This document shows, one piece after another, positions 1-11,800 of a DNA stretch of 64,000 nucleotides. The notes below the pieces were generated by a model. The model saw only the letters and a list, made by a program, of their open reading frames with translations, was not told the DNA's origin and searched no databases. The position numbers and the translations under genes were made by a program. Within the stretch, counting starts at the first letter, position 1; every line of letters starts with the position of its first letter. This DNA is from Akebia trifoliata (lineage: Eukaryota; Streptophyta; Magnoliopsida; Ranunculales; Lardizabalaceae): NCBI GenBank assembly GCA_017979445.1, contig CM030707.1, positions 19,660,586 to 19,724,585 of the forward strand, written 5' to 3'.

Positions 1-1300
1 ACTCTTTAGTAGCAGTTACTCCATGATCCCCATTTCATGTAATTAGTTATTTTAACTTTGTAAATTGTGTATATATAGATTTCTAAGCATGAATACAAAC
101 AGAGAGATTTAATTTTTTCTCTTTACCGTGTTCAATGCTTTCATCTCATTAACCATTAACCCTTATTTGCCTATAAAAAAAAAAGTATTAATGCCTTTAA
201 CCTTTGGAACAACATTAAGTTCATAACGTGATCTTGACTACCATATCTATTTAACATAAGTTTCAAGAACATTATGTAATCATGATAAGATGAGCAATTA
301 GTCCAAAATATTAGAGAGGCTTCTCACAATTTGTCTCTTTGTAGTTATTAATTTTATTCTCGAGAACTTTCTATAATCAATGTCTCATGAACTCAAGGGA
401 GGTTTGGACTTGTAAAAGTCCTTGGGACAGTTTGGCCTATACAAGGGTTAAGAATGTAATCCTTGATCTCATCATTACAACATCAATCCCGCAAGAGCTT
501 CAAAGAATTTGATTGAGGATGTCACTTGCAACTATGCTTGTGTGTAGAGCTGTCTTTTTTTATTGAATGGGCAGAACCCGTTTCAATATTCAACCCCAGC
601 TTAACAATCAATAAATTGAGAAAAAAAAAAAAAAGTGACGAAAAGTTCAAAATCAACCCATGTGAGCAAGAACACTCGATGTTGTCGGAGTAAATTCCTA
701 AAGATCCATACATCGCAAATCTCAAGAATCATTACTTATTTGAAGAGTATCATCCTAGGGAGGGTACTACAATTTTCCAAGAATACTTGAATGACATACG
801 TATCAGCACTAAGAAGGGTTATTGGGTCATGAGGAAGCCGTTCATTAGGTTGGCCCACCAGACACCACAAACATGAAACATATAGTAAACTTGGGGTGGT
901 GAGCATGATAGACCTAGTCTAAGAAACAAACTGACATGACGCACACCCTAGTCCATGCCCCAGAGTTCTGAGTAGACATGGATATGACACATTGCCATCC
1001 TTCTTCAATAATGTAGGCCCCTTCCTTTGACTGTCCTAGTCCAAGAGTTTCTTCACTACTCTTATTTTGTTTGGGAGAAAATTATCGTCACATTTGATAG
1101 TAAGTCACCATTTAATGTTCTAAGATGCATATCTTATCCTGTGAAAACATAATTAGAAAATAATAAAGAAGACTAGACATGATTTTCAAATCTGGAACAA
1201 TGAAATTTCAACAGCCAATTGTCTTGCAAAGAAAGGTCTTTATGATGACTCTTTTATTTAGGAATTTCTAGAAGGTCAAAGAGCCTCAAGAATTGCATGA
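1..1300. other. Intergenic, nothing recognised
   Basis: AT-rich sequence with short A or T runs. The short open frames here have no recognisable domain, codon bias or homology. I see no RNA gene or mobile-element end. Confidence 0.6.
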
Positions 1301-1536
1301 CATAATGTGAAAAAAGCCTATATTTGACTGCCCAAAGCCATCGAATTTCATAAAATTCAGCAGACTGAGGCTTTTTTTTTCTGTTGAATTTTTCATCATC
1401 AAAATTTTTTTTTATTAGTCGAGACCATCAAATTAATGGAGGATCAAAGAAATTCGACGGTCCTAGGCCATCGAAATTCGAGTTCTAAAATTCGTGGGCC
1501 TTGGCCCAACGAATTTTCCAGTTTTCACATAGTGTG
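1301..1536. mobile_element. Small MITE-like element with CACTATGTGAAAA-type ends
   Basis: The left end reads CATAATGTGAAAAAAGCC and the right end is the complement of CACTATGTGAAAACTGG, so about 15 bp of terminal inverted repeat can be seen. The interior carries GAATTTC/GAAATTC palindromic motifs (around 1345-1480) that pair with each other. No transposase is present. The target-site duplication is not clear, so the superfamily is left open (the ends resemble CACTA or Harbinger-like MITEs). Confidence 0.35.
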
Positions 1537-2769
1537 AGAAAAATTCAATGGATGAGAAAAGCATAGAAAACAAAGTGTAACAATGAACCATAAATATCAG
1601 CTATTAGGCTAACGACTGCTTGAAGCCTATCTCGCTTGCCAGGTGACGTTAGAAGAAATTGAGGGACAGGCAATAGTGGATCCTTGGTCCAGTGTCCAAG
1701 AGTTCTGATGGATTTAGATAGACATGGAACTACTGAGAGGAGTCAATTGCCGGAGGTACTTTTTTGACCAATTTGTACATGACACATGTTACCTCGAGAT
1801 TCAAGAGTCAATTCAGATCCAGTATGTTAAAGATGCATAAGTTCTTAATCAGACCCCAAGTCCGAGGTTATCAGTTGGACTTGGAGCCACACACAAAAAA
1901 AAAAAAAAAAAAAAAGGTTTCGGAGCTCAGAATTGAGGAACACTATGGGATAAACATGGCATTTGAGCTCAAGATCTTTACATAATTATCGAAAGAGTTA
2001 CATTTCGTGAGTATCTAGGATATCAATTACAACAAGAATTAGGAGAATGATATCTGGTAATTATCTTCTAAATACATTGCAAAATGCAGATAAATATATG
2101 TGATTTATTCAGCACAGTTTGCACAAAGTTCGAGATCTTCATCGAAGATTTTTTCATATCGATTGACTATTTTGTATTAACAATTATTATTGGTCATACA
2201 ATACACAACTTTCCTAGTTTTAAGAGCACCGATAGTAATTTGATGTATCTCATGCACCTTTATTAATTACACCTCCACAATCTAATAGGTGATTCCTCAT
2301 AATCGGCCTTTTTTATGGGAGAGACTTGAATTCGTTAAACCATACCCATTGATCTCCTTGTCAAATTTGAATTAAAGTGGGGACAAGCGAGGTGTGGGCG
2401 GGTGGGTGTGCTTGTGGTGCATGCATGTGTGTGGTGGGTGTGCACATGTGGGAGGTTATGCCGTGTGTGTCCATGAAGGCATGTGGGGGAACGGAGGGCA
2501 TGGGGCAGATGTGCACATTCGTGCGTTTGAATGCCTAAGATTTCAATGAACATTTGTTACCTCCAAAGTCGTGTATTTTGGATAAATAACCTTAAATTTT
2601 ATTATTCAATAAAAAAAATTATTATTGCAATATTATTTTTAACTATCACAAATACAAAAGTTCAAAATAATATTTCCAAAAATGCCATTACACAATTTAA
2701 AATAGGGATCGACTAGTTTCACACCACTAGTTGTCAGTTGCACTCTCTAACATTTAAAAAAAAAAAGAG
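1537..2769. other. Intergenic with a homopolymer and a GTG-rich tract
   Basis: No gene is supported. There is a pure A run near 1894-1914. A strongly G/T-rich, GTG/GTGTG-repetitive tract at about 2385-2530 gives a His/Thr-rich spurious frame on the minus strand. The rest is unremarkable AT-rich DNA. Confidence 0.6.
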
Positions 2770-2982
2770 GTCAGGATCCCTTGACTCCTAAGAATGATTC
2801 ATGAATAAAACACATGATCCCAACCCTTTAAATGCAAAATCCAATGGTGGAGATTTATCCTCAAGATAAGTATCTTCGAGATTTGTGTTATGAAGATACT
2901 CATAAATCTCAACCAGTGCATTTTGTGTTTAAAGGGTTGGGATCATATGTTTTTTTCATTAGTCATTCTTAGGAGTCGACAT
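2770..2982. repeat. Long imperfect inverted repeat (hairpin 1)
   Basis: The left arm (about 2770-2880, starting at the motif CCTTGACTCCTAAGAATGA) pairs with the right arm (about 2892-2982, ending in TCATTCTTAGGAGTCGACA). Both contain the matching blocks ATGATCCCAACCCTTTAAA and its complement. The loop is about 12 nt around 2881-2892. This is a foldback or hairpin MITE; no coding capacity is seen. The structure follows directly from the sequence, while a small-RNA role is inference. Confidence 0.75.
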
Positions 2983-3134
2983 ATCCCAAACCTAAAAAAA
3001 ATGCATTTTTATCAAAATTTACTTTAATCTACTAATTGTACTTTATTGTGGTAATCATATAATTTAGGGGCTTATTCAGCTTCTCATGTCGTCTGATTGA
3101 TTTTACTCATTTTCTCTTGGACACACATTAAAGG

Positions 3135-3644
3135 TAGGGCTGTCAATGGATGGGACTGGGCCGGGTCTTTCAAGACTAAAAAACTTGACCCAAATCCAAC
3201 CCATTTTAATATCGGGCCGGGCTTAAGAGATAAATTCTTAGTCCAAGCTCGATCCACTTACAGCCCATCTACCTATATTCTGGCCATTTGCGGTCTGGGC
3301 CAGGCGAAACCCATTCTAAACTATTTTTTATTGTATCAAAAGCATACAAAAGAACAATAAATTGATCAAAATAATATTTTATTATTATAATTGACAAAAT
3401 TAATTGCATTCTACATAATAATATTTTTTGGACCTCATTATTAATTTATAAAAAAAATATATATTAGGTAATATATTTTAATATAGTATAGCGGGCAGTG
3501 CCACCCAACGGGCCTAGATTCAAAACCCAAACCTGGCCCTGTAATAAAGTGAGCTTAGACCGGTCCAATAATAAAATGGACTAAATAACTAAATCCACCC
3601 AATCCATGAAGTGCCAGCCAAAATCCGGTCCATCGAAATCCCTA
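3135..3644. mobile_element. hAT-like MITE, TAGGG(C/G)TGTCAA family, copy 1
   Basis: It begins TAGGGCTGTCAATGGATGG and ends in the complement of TAGGGATTTCGATGGAC. The interior is AT-rich and flanked by GGGCCGGG-type subterminal sequence. The same terminal family occurs at 22077, 38419 and 62328, where two copies have 8-bp target duplications or close matches to one. The duplication is not recognisable here. Confidence 0.6.
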
Positions 3645-3949
3645 ATGTATTGGTTTTCCAATCTCTATTTATGCTTTATTTAGAAATTGAAAAACCTCTG
3701 GTTGAATCTTTTGTCTTGGAATTCTATGATTATTGATTTTGAAATTGAAAAACCTTTGCTTGAATCTTATGTCTAGGAATTCTATGATTATTGATCAGTC
3801 CCAACTGTCCACATGGATTCCAACAAGTTTCTTAAGCCTCACAATGGCGTTAAAATCATCAAAACCAATCCTTCCTTGGTTTATCACTCCAGATACAATG
3901 TTTTGCTATTATTTTTGGAGTGGAATCATTCAAATGAAGTGCAAAGGGG

Positions 3950-4089
3950 AATTTTTAAGTTATGGAGTGCAATTGATATGGGTGGTGTGCAACTAGTCGG
4001 TCTCGTAAAAATCACAACATTATTTCTTGTTAGGGACCAACTAGTTGCACACCACCCATTACCAATTGCACTCCATCACTTAAAAATTC
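3950..4089. repeat. Inverted repeat (hairpin 2)
   Basis: Left arm 3950-3997 and right arm 4039-4089 are near-perfect complements: GGGTGGTGTGCAACTAGT against ACTAGTTGCACACCACCC, with the outer blocks GAATTTTTAAGT and ACTTAAAAATTC. The loop is about 41 nt. A related GTGTGCAACTAGTTGG motif recurs at about 4458-4475, so the arm belongs to a dispersed repeat. Confidence 0.8.
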
Positions 4090-4578
4090 TCATTTTAGAG
4101 GATAACAGTCCAAAAATAATTAAAAAATTGCTACACTTTTTTTTTCCTTCATACTCACTCGTGCCCATAGAAATTATCATTGGTCGTTTTTAAACCATGT
4201 TTACATAGTTGCACATTTTGCAAAAAATACTTTGGTACCAAAGAGAACTTGAGAAAAATCAATCACGAGAAAAATAGGAGCACAAGTAGAAATCAAAGGC
4301 AAAGTAGAGCATGAGCCGTGAATATACAATTGCAAGAATATGAATAAGATTTAAACCCTAAAAAGTTAGGTATTGAAGTGCAATTAGTAGGTTAAAAAGT
4401 AGTTATAAGAAAAAGAAAAAATATATATTTAAGGTTGGTGTGCAACCAAAGATTCGTTGTGTGCAACTAGTTGGACCCTTTTTGTTATTAGAAGACAATA
4501 ATTTTCTTTTTAAAAGCGTTAATAAAAAACAAACCACCAATGGTTTTGTAGATTGCTAACATGATATGACTACGTACC

Positions 4579-4774
4579 TGATTAGAATCATGCTAAGTGA
4601 CCTCAAGCAGGAACCTCATATCGCACTTCTTGACGTGAGAGTGGATATGAACCACAGATGCTTTTTCACTCGAATCTCAATGAAAAGCATCTATGATTCC
4701 CATACACTTTCCTGTCAAGAAGTGCAACGTGAGGTTTCAGCCTGAGGTCACTTCAGCATTATTCATCTGATTAT
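4579..4774. repeat. Long imperfect inverted repeat (hairpin 3)
   Basis: The left arm is about 4579-4664 and the right arm about 4683-4774. They share matching blocks AAGTGACCTCA/TGAGGTCACTT, GCACTTCTTGAC/GTCAAGAAGTGC and AGATGCTTTT/AAAAGCATCT. Pairing is roughly 80% over 85 nt with a loop of about 18 nt. Arm length, loop size and dispersed mismatches resemble a young MIRNA-like or foldback-MITE precursor. No known plant microRNA was recognised in the arms. Confidence 0.75.
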
Positions 4775-5843
4775 GTGTTTTATACTGTAAAAGGCACACC
4801 AAATTAATAAACAACAACAACCAAAAAACAGTACAAAAGAAGAGAGAAAAATACTCAAAAGGTATGTCTCCAACTGATTTATTACATAACAAACATAAAA
4901 GGGCTCAATTATAATTTATAAAATAACAAAAACAAAAAATTAGGTCATTAGACACAGTCCACATGCCTCTCACCCGTGGCATGAGCCCAAATCTGACCTA
5001 AGGTGGTATGCACACGTGCCTTCTCTACCATATTCTACGGGGTTTTAAGTGATTTTAAAAATCTGCATGACTGTTTCTTAGGCAACATGAAACAAAAATT
5101 TCCTCAAAAAAATAAAACATGAAACAATACATCAGACATGTCAAGTAGGCAACTTTGAAAAATAATTTCAATTCAAAAAATTAATTCTTGTATGAACTCA
5201 AATTAATAATCTCTAGTCTTTACTGCCAAGTAGTGGAATCAATCAAGAAAGACAAATAGATAACCCATAACTCATCAAAAGTGGATCCCGAGAAACTATA
5301 ACAATCATATAAACCGAGAAATTATCAATATAGAAAACAAACACAAATTATACTTCAAATTTTACACCCTGTAAGATAGTTTCTCTTTCTTGCACAATTT
5401 CACTAAAGTTCATTACCTGGCCCAGCATTGCTGGTCTTCCCAGAAGATACAAACAAAAGAGTGTGGAGATGTACATCTCTTATGAAATTTGGCTTGTAAT
5501 GCCGCTTTAGTTGACATTTTAAGTTTTTGATGGAGTAACAATTTGGGGAAAAATCGGACTAACGAGACAACTGTCTTGGCAGTTACAACAAAGAACAGAC
5601 TTATAATCTGGGAAAAGCTAATTTTAGCAAATACGATATCACGGAAGCCAACTTCCCCCATAAAAATTTCAATCAACAAATATCTAATTACGGTATTCGG
5701 AAAATGACAGATGATCACAACCGACATCATCCACCAAATTTAATTTACCATTTGGTGGACATGTTTTAAGATAGAGCTGGAGACTCACTTCACTTGATTG
5801 TACCGTGAGGCCCCAAGAATGTTGAAGACATTTGGTTGATAAT
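4775..5843. other. Intergenic and probable 3'UTR of the CGR-type gene
   Basis: No separate gene is supported. Sequence immediately below 5844 should be the 3'UTR of the minus-strand methyltransferase gene. Minus-strand frames here (to about 5413) read on past its stop codon in other frames and look like untranslated sequence. The polyadenylation site cannot be fixed. Confidence 0.5.
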
Positions 5844-8800
5844 TTAATGGTAGGAGCTGAGGTGGAAAATTTGGCAGCTCGGATTGTATGAATTCTTGGT
5901 CGCAGCCTGCTCAAACTTCTTGATGGCAGCTTCGTTCTCTTCTAAGCCAGTTTGAACAAAATATCGTACCCACCAAGACGAGCTCCGCAATTTAGCCTTC
6001 ACAAGGAAAACATCCAAAATATCATTCTTGTACCCACACTGGGGCATAGTTATGGTGACTCAAATCAGACCTGAGCATAAGATACATATACACAATAGAA
6101 CCAAGATCTTTATCATCAAAACCTTACACCAAAAATATGGCCGTTGACCTATTTATTAAAATTTGTGTTGAGTAGGTAAGTTTTGGTAATTTTTGTATGT
6201 TGTGGGTTTAGTCCCACATTGCCTACAACTACAAGTTAATTATGTACTTAGTTTCTCCTCCATATCATAGACCTTAAATGTCTGTGTAATATAATCCAAT
6301 TCAATAAAACTAATTTTCTTTAAAGAAATGAAGAACCAGTATCCATGTAAGAGATGGCAAAGTTTTTAGGCTGGCTGCCAACATGATGTAAAATATTATT
6401 GTAATTAAAACATGGTCGACTATGAAAAATTATGATGGAAATCAAATCCAAATAGTAGGGGTTCATGTGGCATTATTGAAATAAGAATGAAAATATACTC
6501 CCAGCAACGCGTTGAGAGGTCAAAAGTTTAAGGTATTTGGAATATGAAATCAGTATCTAATTAAAAGAGAATGTCAAGAACGATGAACTAACACATTTTA
6601 CTACTTATCAGACCCTTAATCTGACTTCATGGAATATGACTATGCTAAACCAAAAAACAAAAACAGAGATTATAGACAACTAGGGAGTTCAATTCATGTA
6701 AAAATAAATAAATATAATGATTCAGTGGCCTATTTATATCCAATATCATACTTCTTACAAATAGATAACCCAATAATGCAAAAATAACAAACTGGAATCC
6801 CAGAACAGCATGTAGCCACTTACCGGCCTTCCAAATCTGGAAAGTTCTGCATCCTTAGCTCTCTGCTGACCTGGATAACCTACAAATGAAAAAGGTAAAC
6901 CAATGAAAACCCGGGATTGTAGACTATTTATTATATCATCAATAAATGCTCGACTCCCTAGCATAAAATTTTTAGAAAACAATTGAATTTTCTTGAACAA
7001 TAATACAAGCAAGTAAAATACAACGAAAGGAGATTTATCTAAAGGTATTTGTTATAATATTAGATCTTTTCCTCTAATAATATTCAGTAAAATTCTAATA
7101 TTGTAGCCACATTAAGAATAACAATTATTTTGATAAAATTATAACCAGATGTAAAAGATATTATAACAAGAATACATATATGTATTCATCCTCAAAGTCT
7201 TATCTCGAGGATTTGGGATGGGCTAAACGAACCTTTCCTCCAATCCACTCTATTCAAAGCCACATCTTTTGTTATTGAAAGAGTTCATATCTTCTTTCAC
7301 TATCTCCATCTATGTTCTTATGGATCTTCCTCTCACTCTTTTGGAATCTTTAACTCAAATATTTCTTCTAATTGGTCTGTAATCAGATATTGTTGAACAT
7401 GGCCAAACCATCACAATCAATTTTTTTCTTAGTTTATCATCTATTGGAGCTACTCCTACATTTTACCAAATGTGGCCATTCCTAACTTTATTGTCCTAGT
7501 CTTTCGATTCACCCATCTCACCATCCTCATCTATACTATGCTTAATTTACTAACATGCTTCTTGACCGTCCCCACATTAAGCTCAAGAGAGTATGGTTGA
7601 TCTTATTGCCACAGTATTTTTTTTTTCTTTTAATATGTTTGTTCTGTGTCTATCATATAGCACTCCAAAAGCACGTCTCCACTTTAGCAGCTCTAATTGT
7701 ATGCTTTAATCTCTCCATCCTTATGCATAATAGACTCAAGATAACAGACATGGTTCAGGGTATTATGGACAATCAATTCTTTCTAGACATTTCTCTGACT
7801 AAGTGTCAACACAGGTTAGTGGCTAGTAATTAGTAGTTGAAAACAATTTTGAACCTAGGTTGTGGTATCAACATTCATAGACTTTAACCAACTTAGCAAG
7901 CTGGCCCTTCCCACTACTAAATTTACACTCCAAATGCTCAAACTTAGTTCTACTTATTCTAAAACCCTTAAGACTCCAAAGGCTTTATCCAAAGCTCTAA
8001 TTTTAACTAATAATACATCATCCATAAATAGCATACCCCAAGATACGTGTTCTTGAATATGAGCAGTTACTTCATCTATAACTAGAGAAACAAATACATA
8101 ATAAAAACCGACCTTAGATGTGGACCAAGTATAACAAGGAACCCCATTTGTCTCCTATCATTTTCCCTCACACTAGTCACAGCCTTCATATACATATCCT
8201 TTATTATATCAATGCATCCGTTAGGACTCATTTCTTTCCCAAGTACTTCGTTGTATGTTTTTACTAAGTCAATGAAAATTATATGAAGACTCCGTACTTT
8301 TTTTATCATTTTTCAAAGTAAAAGATTGCTCGATGATTTATCTGCCCAATTTAAAACCTTTTTTTTTTCTCTGGCATATTCATTTAATTATTTTAACCTT
8401 TTGTACAATCATGTTTTCCCATAGTTTCAAAGTGTGACTTTAATATCCTAATAGTCGGTACGGTTATGAATGTGTTATGTACTCTTATATATAGGTATTG
8501 CAACCTTAAAAAGCAAAATGAACAAAGCGAAACAACGAACCAAGTAACATAGCACTCGAATCTCCCATGTATCTCTTGTTAGTTGTTACTTCAAGTCTCT
8601 TTGGTGGTCCTCATTTAATAATTTATTAAAATAACCCTTCCACCTTTCCTTATCTCTTCATCTACTACTAACGCTATCTTATCTTCACCTTTAATCTACC
8701 TAACAAATCTACCTAACAATATCGGAATCTCTAGATTTCCTTTCCCTAATTTTTACCAACTTGTAGACATATATCTCACCTTCTTTAGTACCCAACATGT

Positions 8801-11800
8801 TAACAATACATAAATGTATAACTTGAAATTAAATAGTATATGAAAGGTCATAAAGTTATTTAGGAAATTACCAGAAAAAATAACAAGACCTTCCATGGAT
8901 ACCCCTGCCAGGTTTGGAAGAGTCTTGTTAAGGTATTTTGGAGATAAGTAATCCAACGCATCAGACACGATAACAAGATTAAATGATTTTTCCTTGTAAG
9001 GCAGAGGAAACTTGATATCAGACACTCGCACAAGGCCCTTGCGTACAAGATTCTTGCAGTTAGCATCAGCATCCTCTATGTCATACGGTTCCACACCCCA
9101 GGCTTCAATATCCTCTTCTTTTAACAATTTAGAGACCACGGAACAAGAGTCAGGGCCTACATGCAAAACTTTATGCATGTTGTCACCATATGCTTTCTTA
9201 AGAATTGGTATTGCTCTCTGAACTTCTGATGTGCATGACAGGCCACCTGCATACATAGGCATTATGTTGAGACCTTGAAATAGAGGACTATTGTTCCAAC
9301 TAGACAAACTTCCGTACTAACTTGCATTATAGTAGATTTAAATGGGAAAAAGGGAAACTAGAATAGTATCAGAGTAACAAACATTTATTACACACATATT
9401 TATACAAGAATAAATGGGATTAAAAGCATTCTTTCATTTTAGTTCACCAAGACAGGTTGTATAAACAAAATAACTTGCAGGCTTAGCCAAACAGGAAATG
9501 CCTAGGCTATGGTCCTCAATACATGAAGCATATAAAATTCATAGAAATTTAACTATCTTTATTGGTCAACTAGTTTAATTCCTCTAAAGTGATAATTTGG
9601 AATAACAAATCTCATTACTGGACATCTTTGGGCAATCAAGAGGAGATACCTGAGCAGATCTCAAGTTTCAGATAATTAGATGCACAAGTTAAAAGCAGGC
9701 ATGATTGTAAAATCTGAATAGGAGAAAACAAAATCGTAGCTCTCAGAAAAATTAAGCAGAAACCAAAAACTGTCAGAAGTTATTTCTATGATAGACAATT
9801 AAAATTTAAAATTTTAGTACTTCTAAATGGTTACATTTATTTTTTCTGTAATAACTTACATGTTTAATACAACGTTCAAGAACAACAAAAATATGCAGGT
9901 AACACGTGATCGGTGGCTTAAGATTTTGTACCTCTAAATGATTACATTTTTTTTTTCTGTAATAACTTATATCTTTAATACAATGTCCAAAAACAACGAA
10001 AAATATGCAGGTGACATGAGATTGGCAGCTTAAGAGGCGGATCTGGGGAAAAAAAAATCACACACTCACACACGCACGCAAATTGTTTTACATGGAAAAA
10101 AATCTGAAAATTATTTGTCATTAGAGATTCCAACTAATGTGGCTATATCGATGGATTGATTAATTCATTTCACCATTTACTAGACTAGGATGGAGCTAGA
10201 AACAGGGGAGAGATACTGAAATAGGAGCGAGAGCAGTAATTGTTCTAAGTGAAAGTAAATTATCAAAGTTGTATAAGGTATAGGCAAGAACACCTAGATG
10301 AACAGTCAGACACCTCGGTGAATGCCTAGCAACTGTTCTGGAGAGGAAATGGATTGTTACAAGCAATATAGTATTATATTATCAAGTAATGTCCAAAAAG
10401 CTAAAAAGACCATTAAACAAAAAAATTATAATTTATAAGTGATCTGACACACTATGTAAGGACATTTTTGCAAAAGCTTCAAGAAGAACAATCATAAGTT
10501 ATGAAATAATGAGACGTTAAAGGAATATAGAAGTTACTAAAAGTTTAAAAAAAATTAAAACATTGGAAAAAAGTAGAAAAATAGAATAAAATTTTATCAC
10601 CACCATCATCGTCATCACCCTCAATGCCTTATCACAAAATTTGGGGTCGGCTGAATGAATCATGTTCATTTATTTATGTCTAAAGCCATGTCTTCTTCCA
10701 ATTTAAGAGTGGATATATCCGCCCACACTACCTCAATCCACGTCCTTTTTAGTCTTCCTCGAGCTCTTTTCGACCCCTGTAATTTTACATTCCTTCTAGC
10801 AAGGGTAGTCACAGGTCTTTGTAAGTCCTTGACAAACAAACCCTTACATTCCTTCCTTGGAGAAGACTGGGCACTTCAGCAAAAAAGCTTTGACATTGAA
10901 TAATTTGTGATTACATTTTTCTTTGCCTTTAAATACTATTCAATTTAAAGAAAGTATTCACCATAGAAATGCCCCCTTGATGACTACGCTCAAATGTTCC
11001 AGGTTACTAAAAATGCAAATTGATAGTATAGGCATTACCCAGACAACGCCAAATTGAACAGCAAAGAGATGCAAAGTAGCATGGGCCAAAGGATACTGAA
11101 AACGCATGTGGTTCATGCTATGGTTTGTGGAGCCTGATGGACTGATCCCTAAGGATTTACTATTAATCATTCCCCAATTTTTTATACTTTCATGAGGAAT
11201 ATATAAAACCCTAGTTACATTTCTTGGAGGCATATATTTATCTTTATTCAGTGAAAGGGTGTAATCTGTACCAAAGAGTTTTCTCTTCATAATGGAATCG
11301 ATGTGGATCCATGGACATACCTCAATCTAGATGGAACCATGTAAATCTGAGTTCTCTTAGTGTGATTGCATCATCATTAATTTATTTTTTGTTCTTGGAT
11401 CTATTTCGTTATAGTTTACATATTCCCCATTCTCTTTGCAGATACATAGAAAATAATGAAGATGCAATCACACAAAGAAAATAATAGATCCAAGGTGGTT
11501 CTACTGCCTAAAAGAAAAGAACTACCTTAGAAGGAATCCTAGAACACCAAATGAAGAAACAGGAAAAAAAAAAACGAAACACTATTGATTGCGTAGTTGA
11601 AGGATCTAACAGAAAATGTCTCCTGAAGAGGAAGGGTCATCGAAAAACCTAAAAAACTTGTGAGAAAGTAGAGAAACAAATTCAATCTCCCAATTATTTA
11701 ACCTTCATCTGAAATTGCAAATTCCAAGACCAAATGATTATTTTTGAAGGATAAAGCATACGGATGAGAAAGTTTGCTTGAGGGGGAAATCTCTGCCCCA

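Noticed and set aside
5413..5730. 105-aa minus-strand frame just past the CGR stop
   Set aside because: It lies in the expected 3'UTR, has no homology I recognise, and uses a different frame from the last exon.
8753..9307. 184-aa frame as a self-contained methyltransferase
   Set aside because: Only 9246-8872 is exon. The ends of the frame read into flanking introns, and splice signals at both borders connect it to the rest of CGR.
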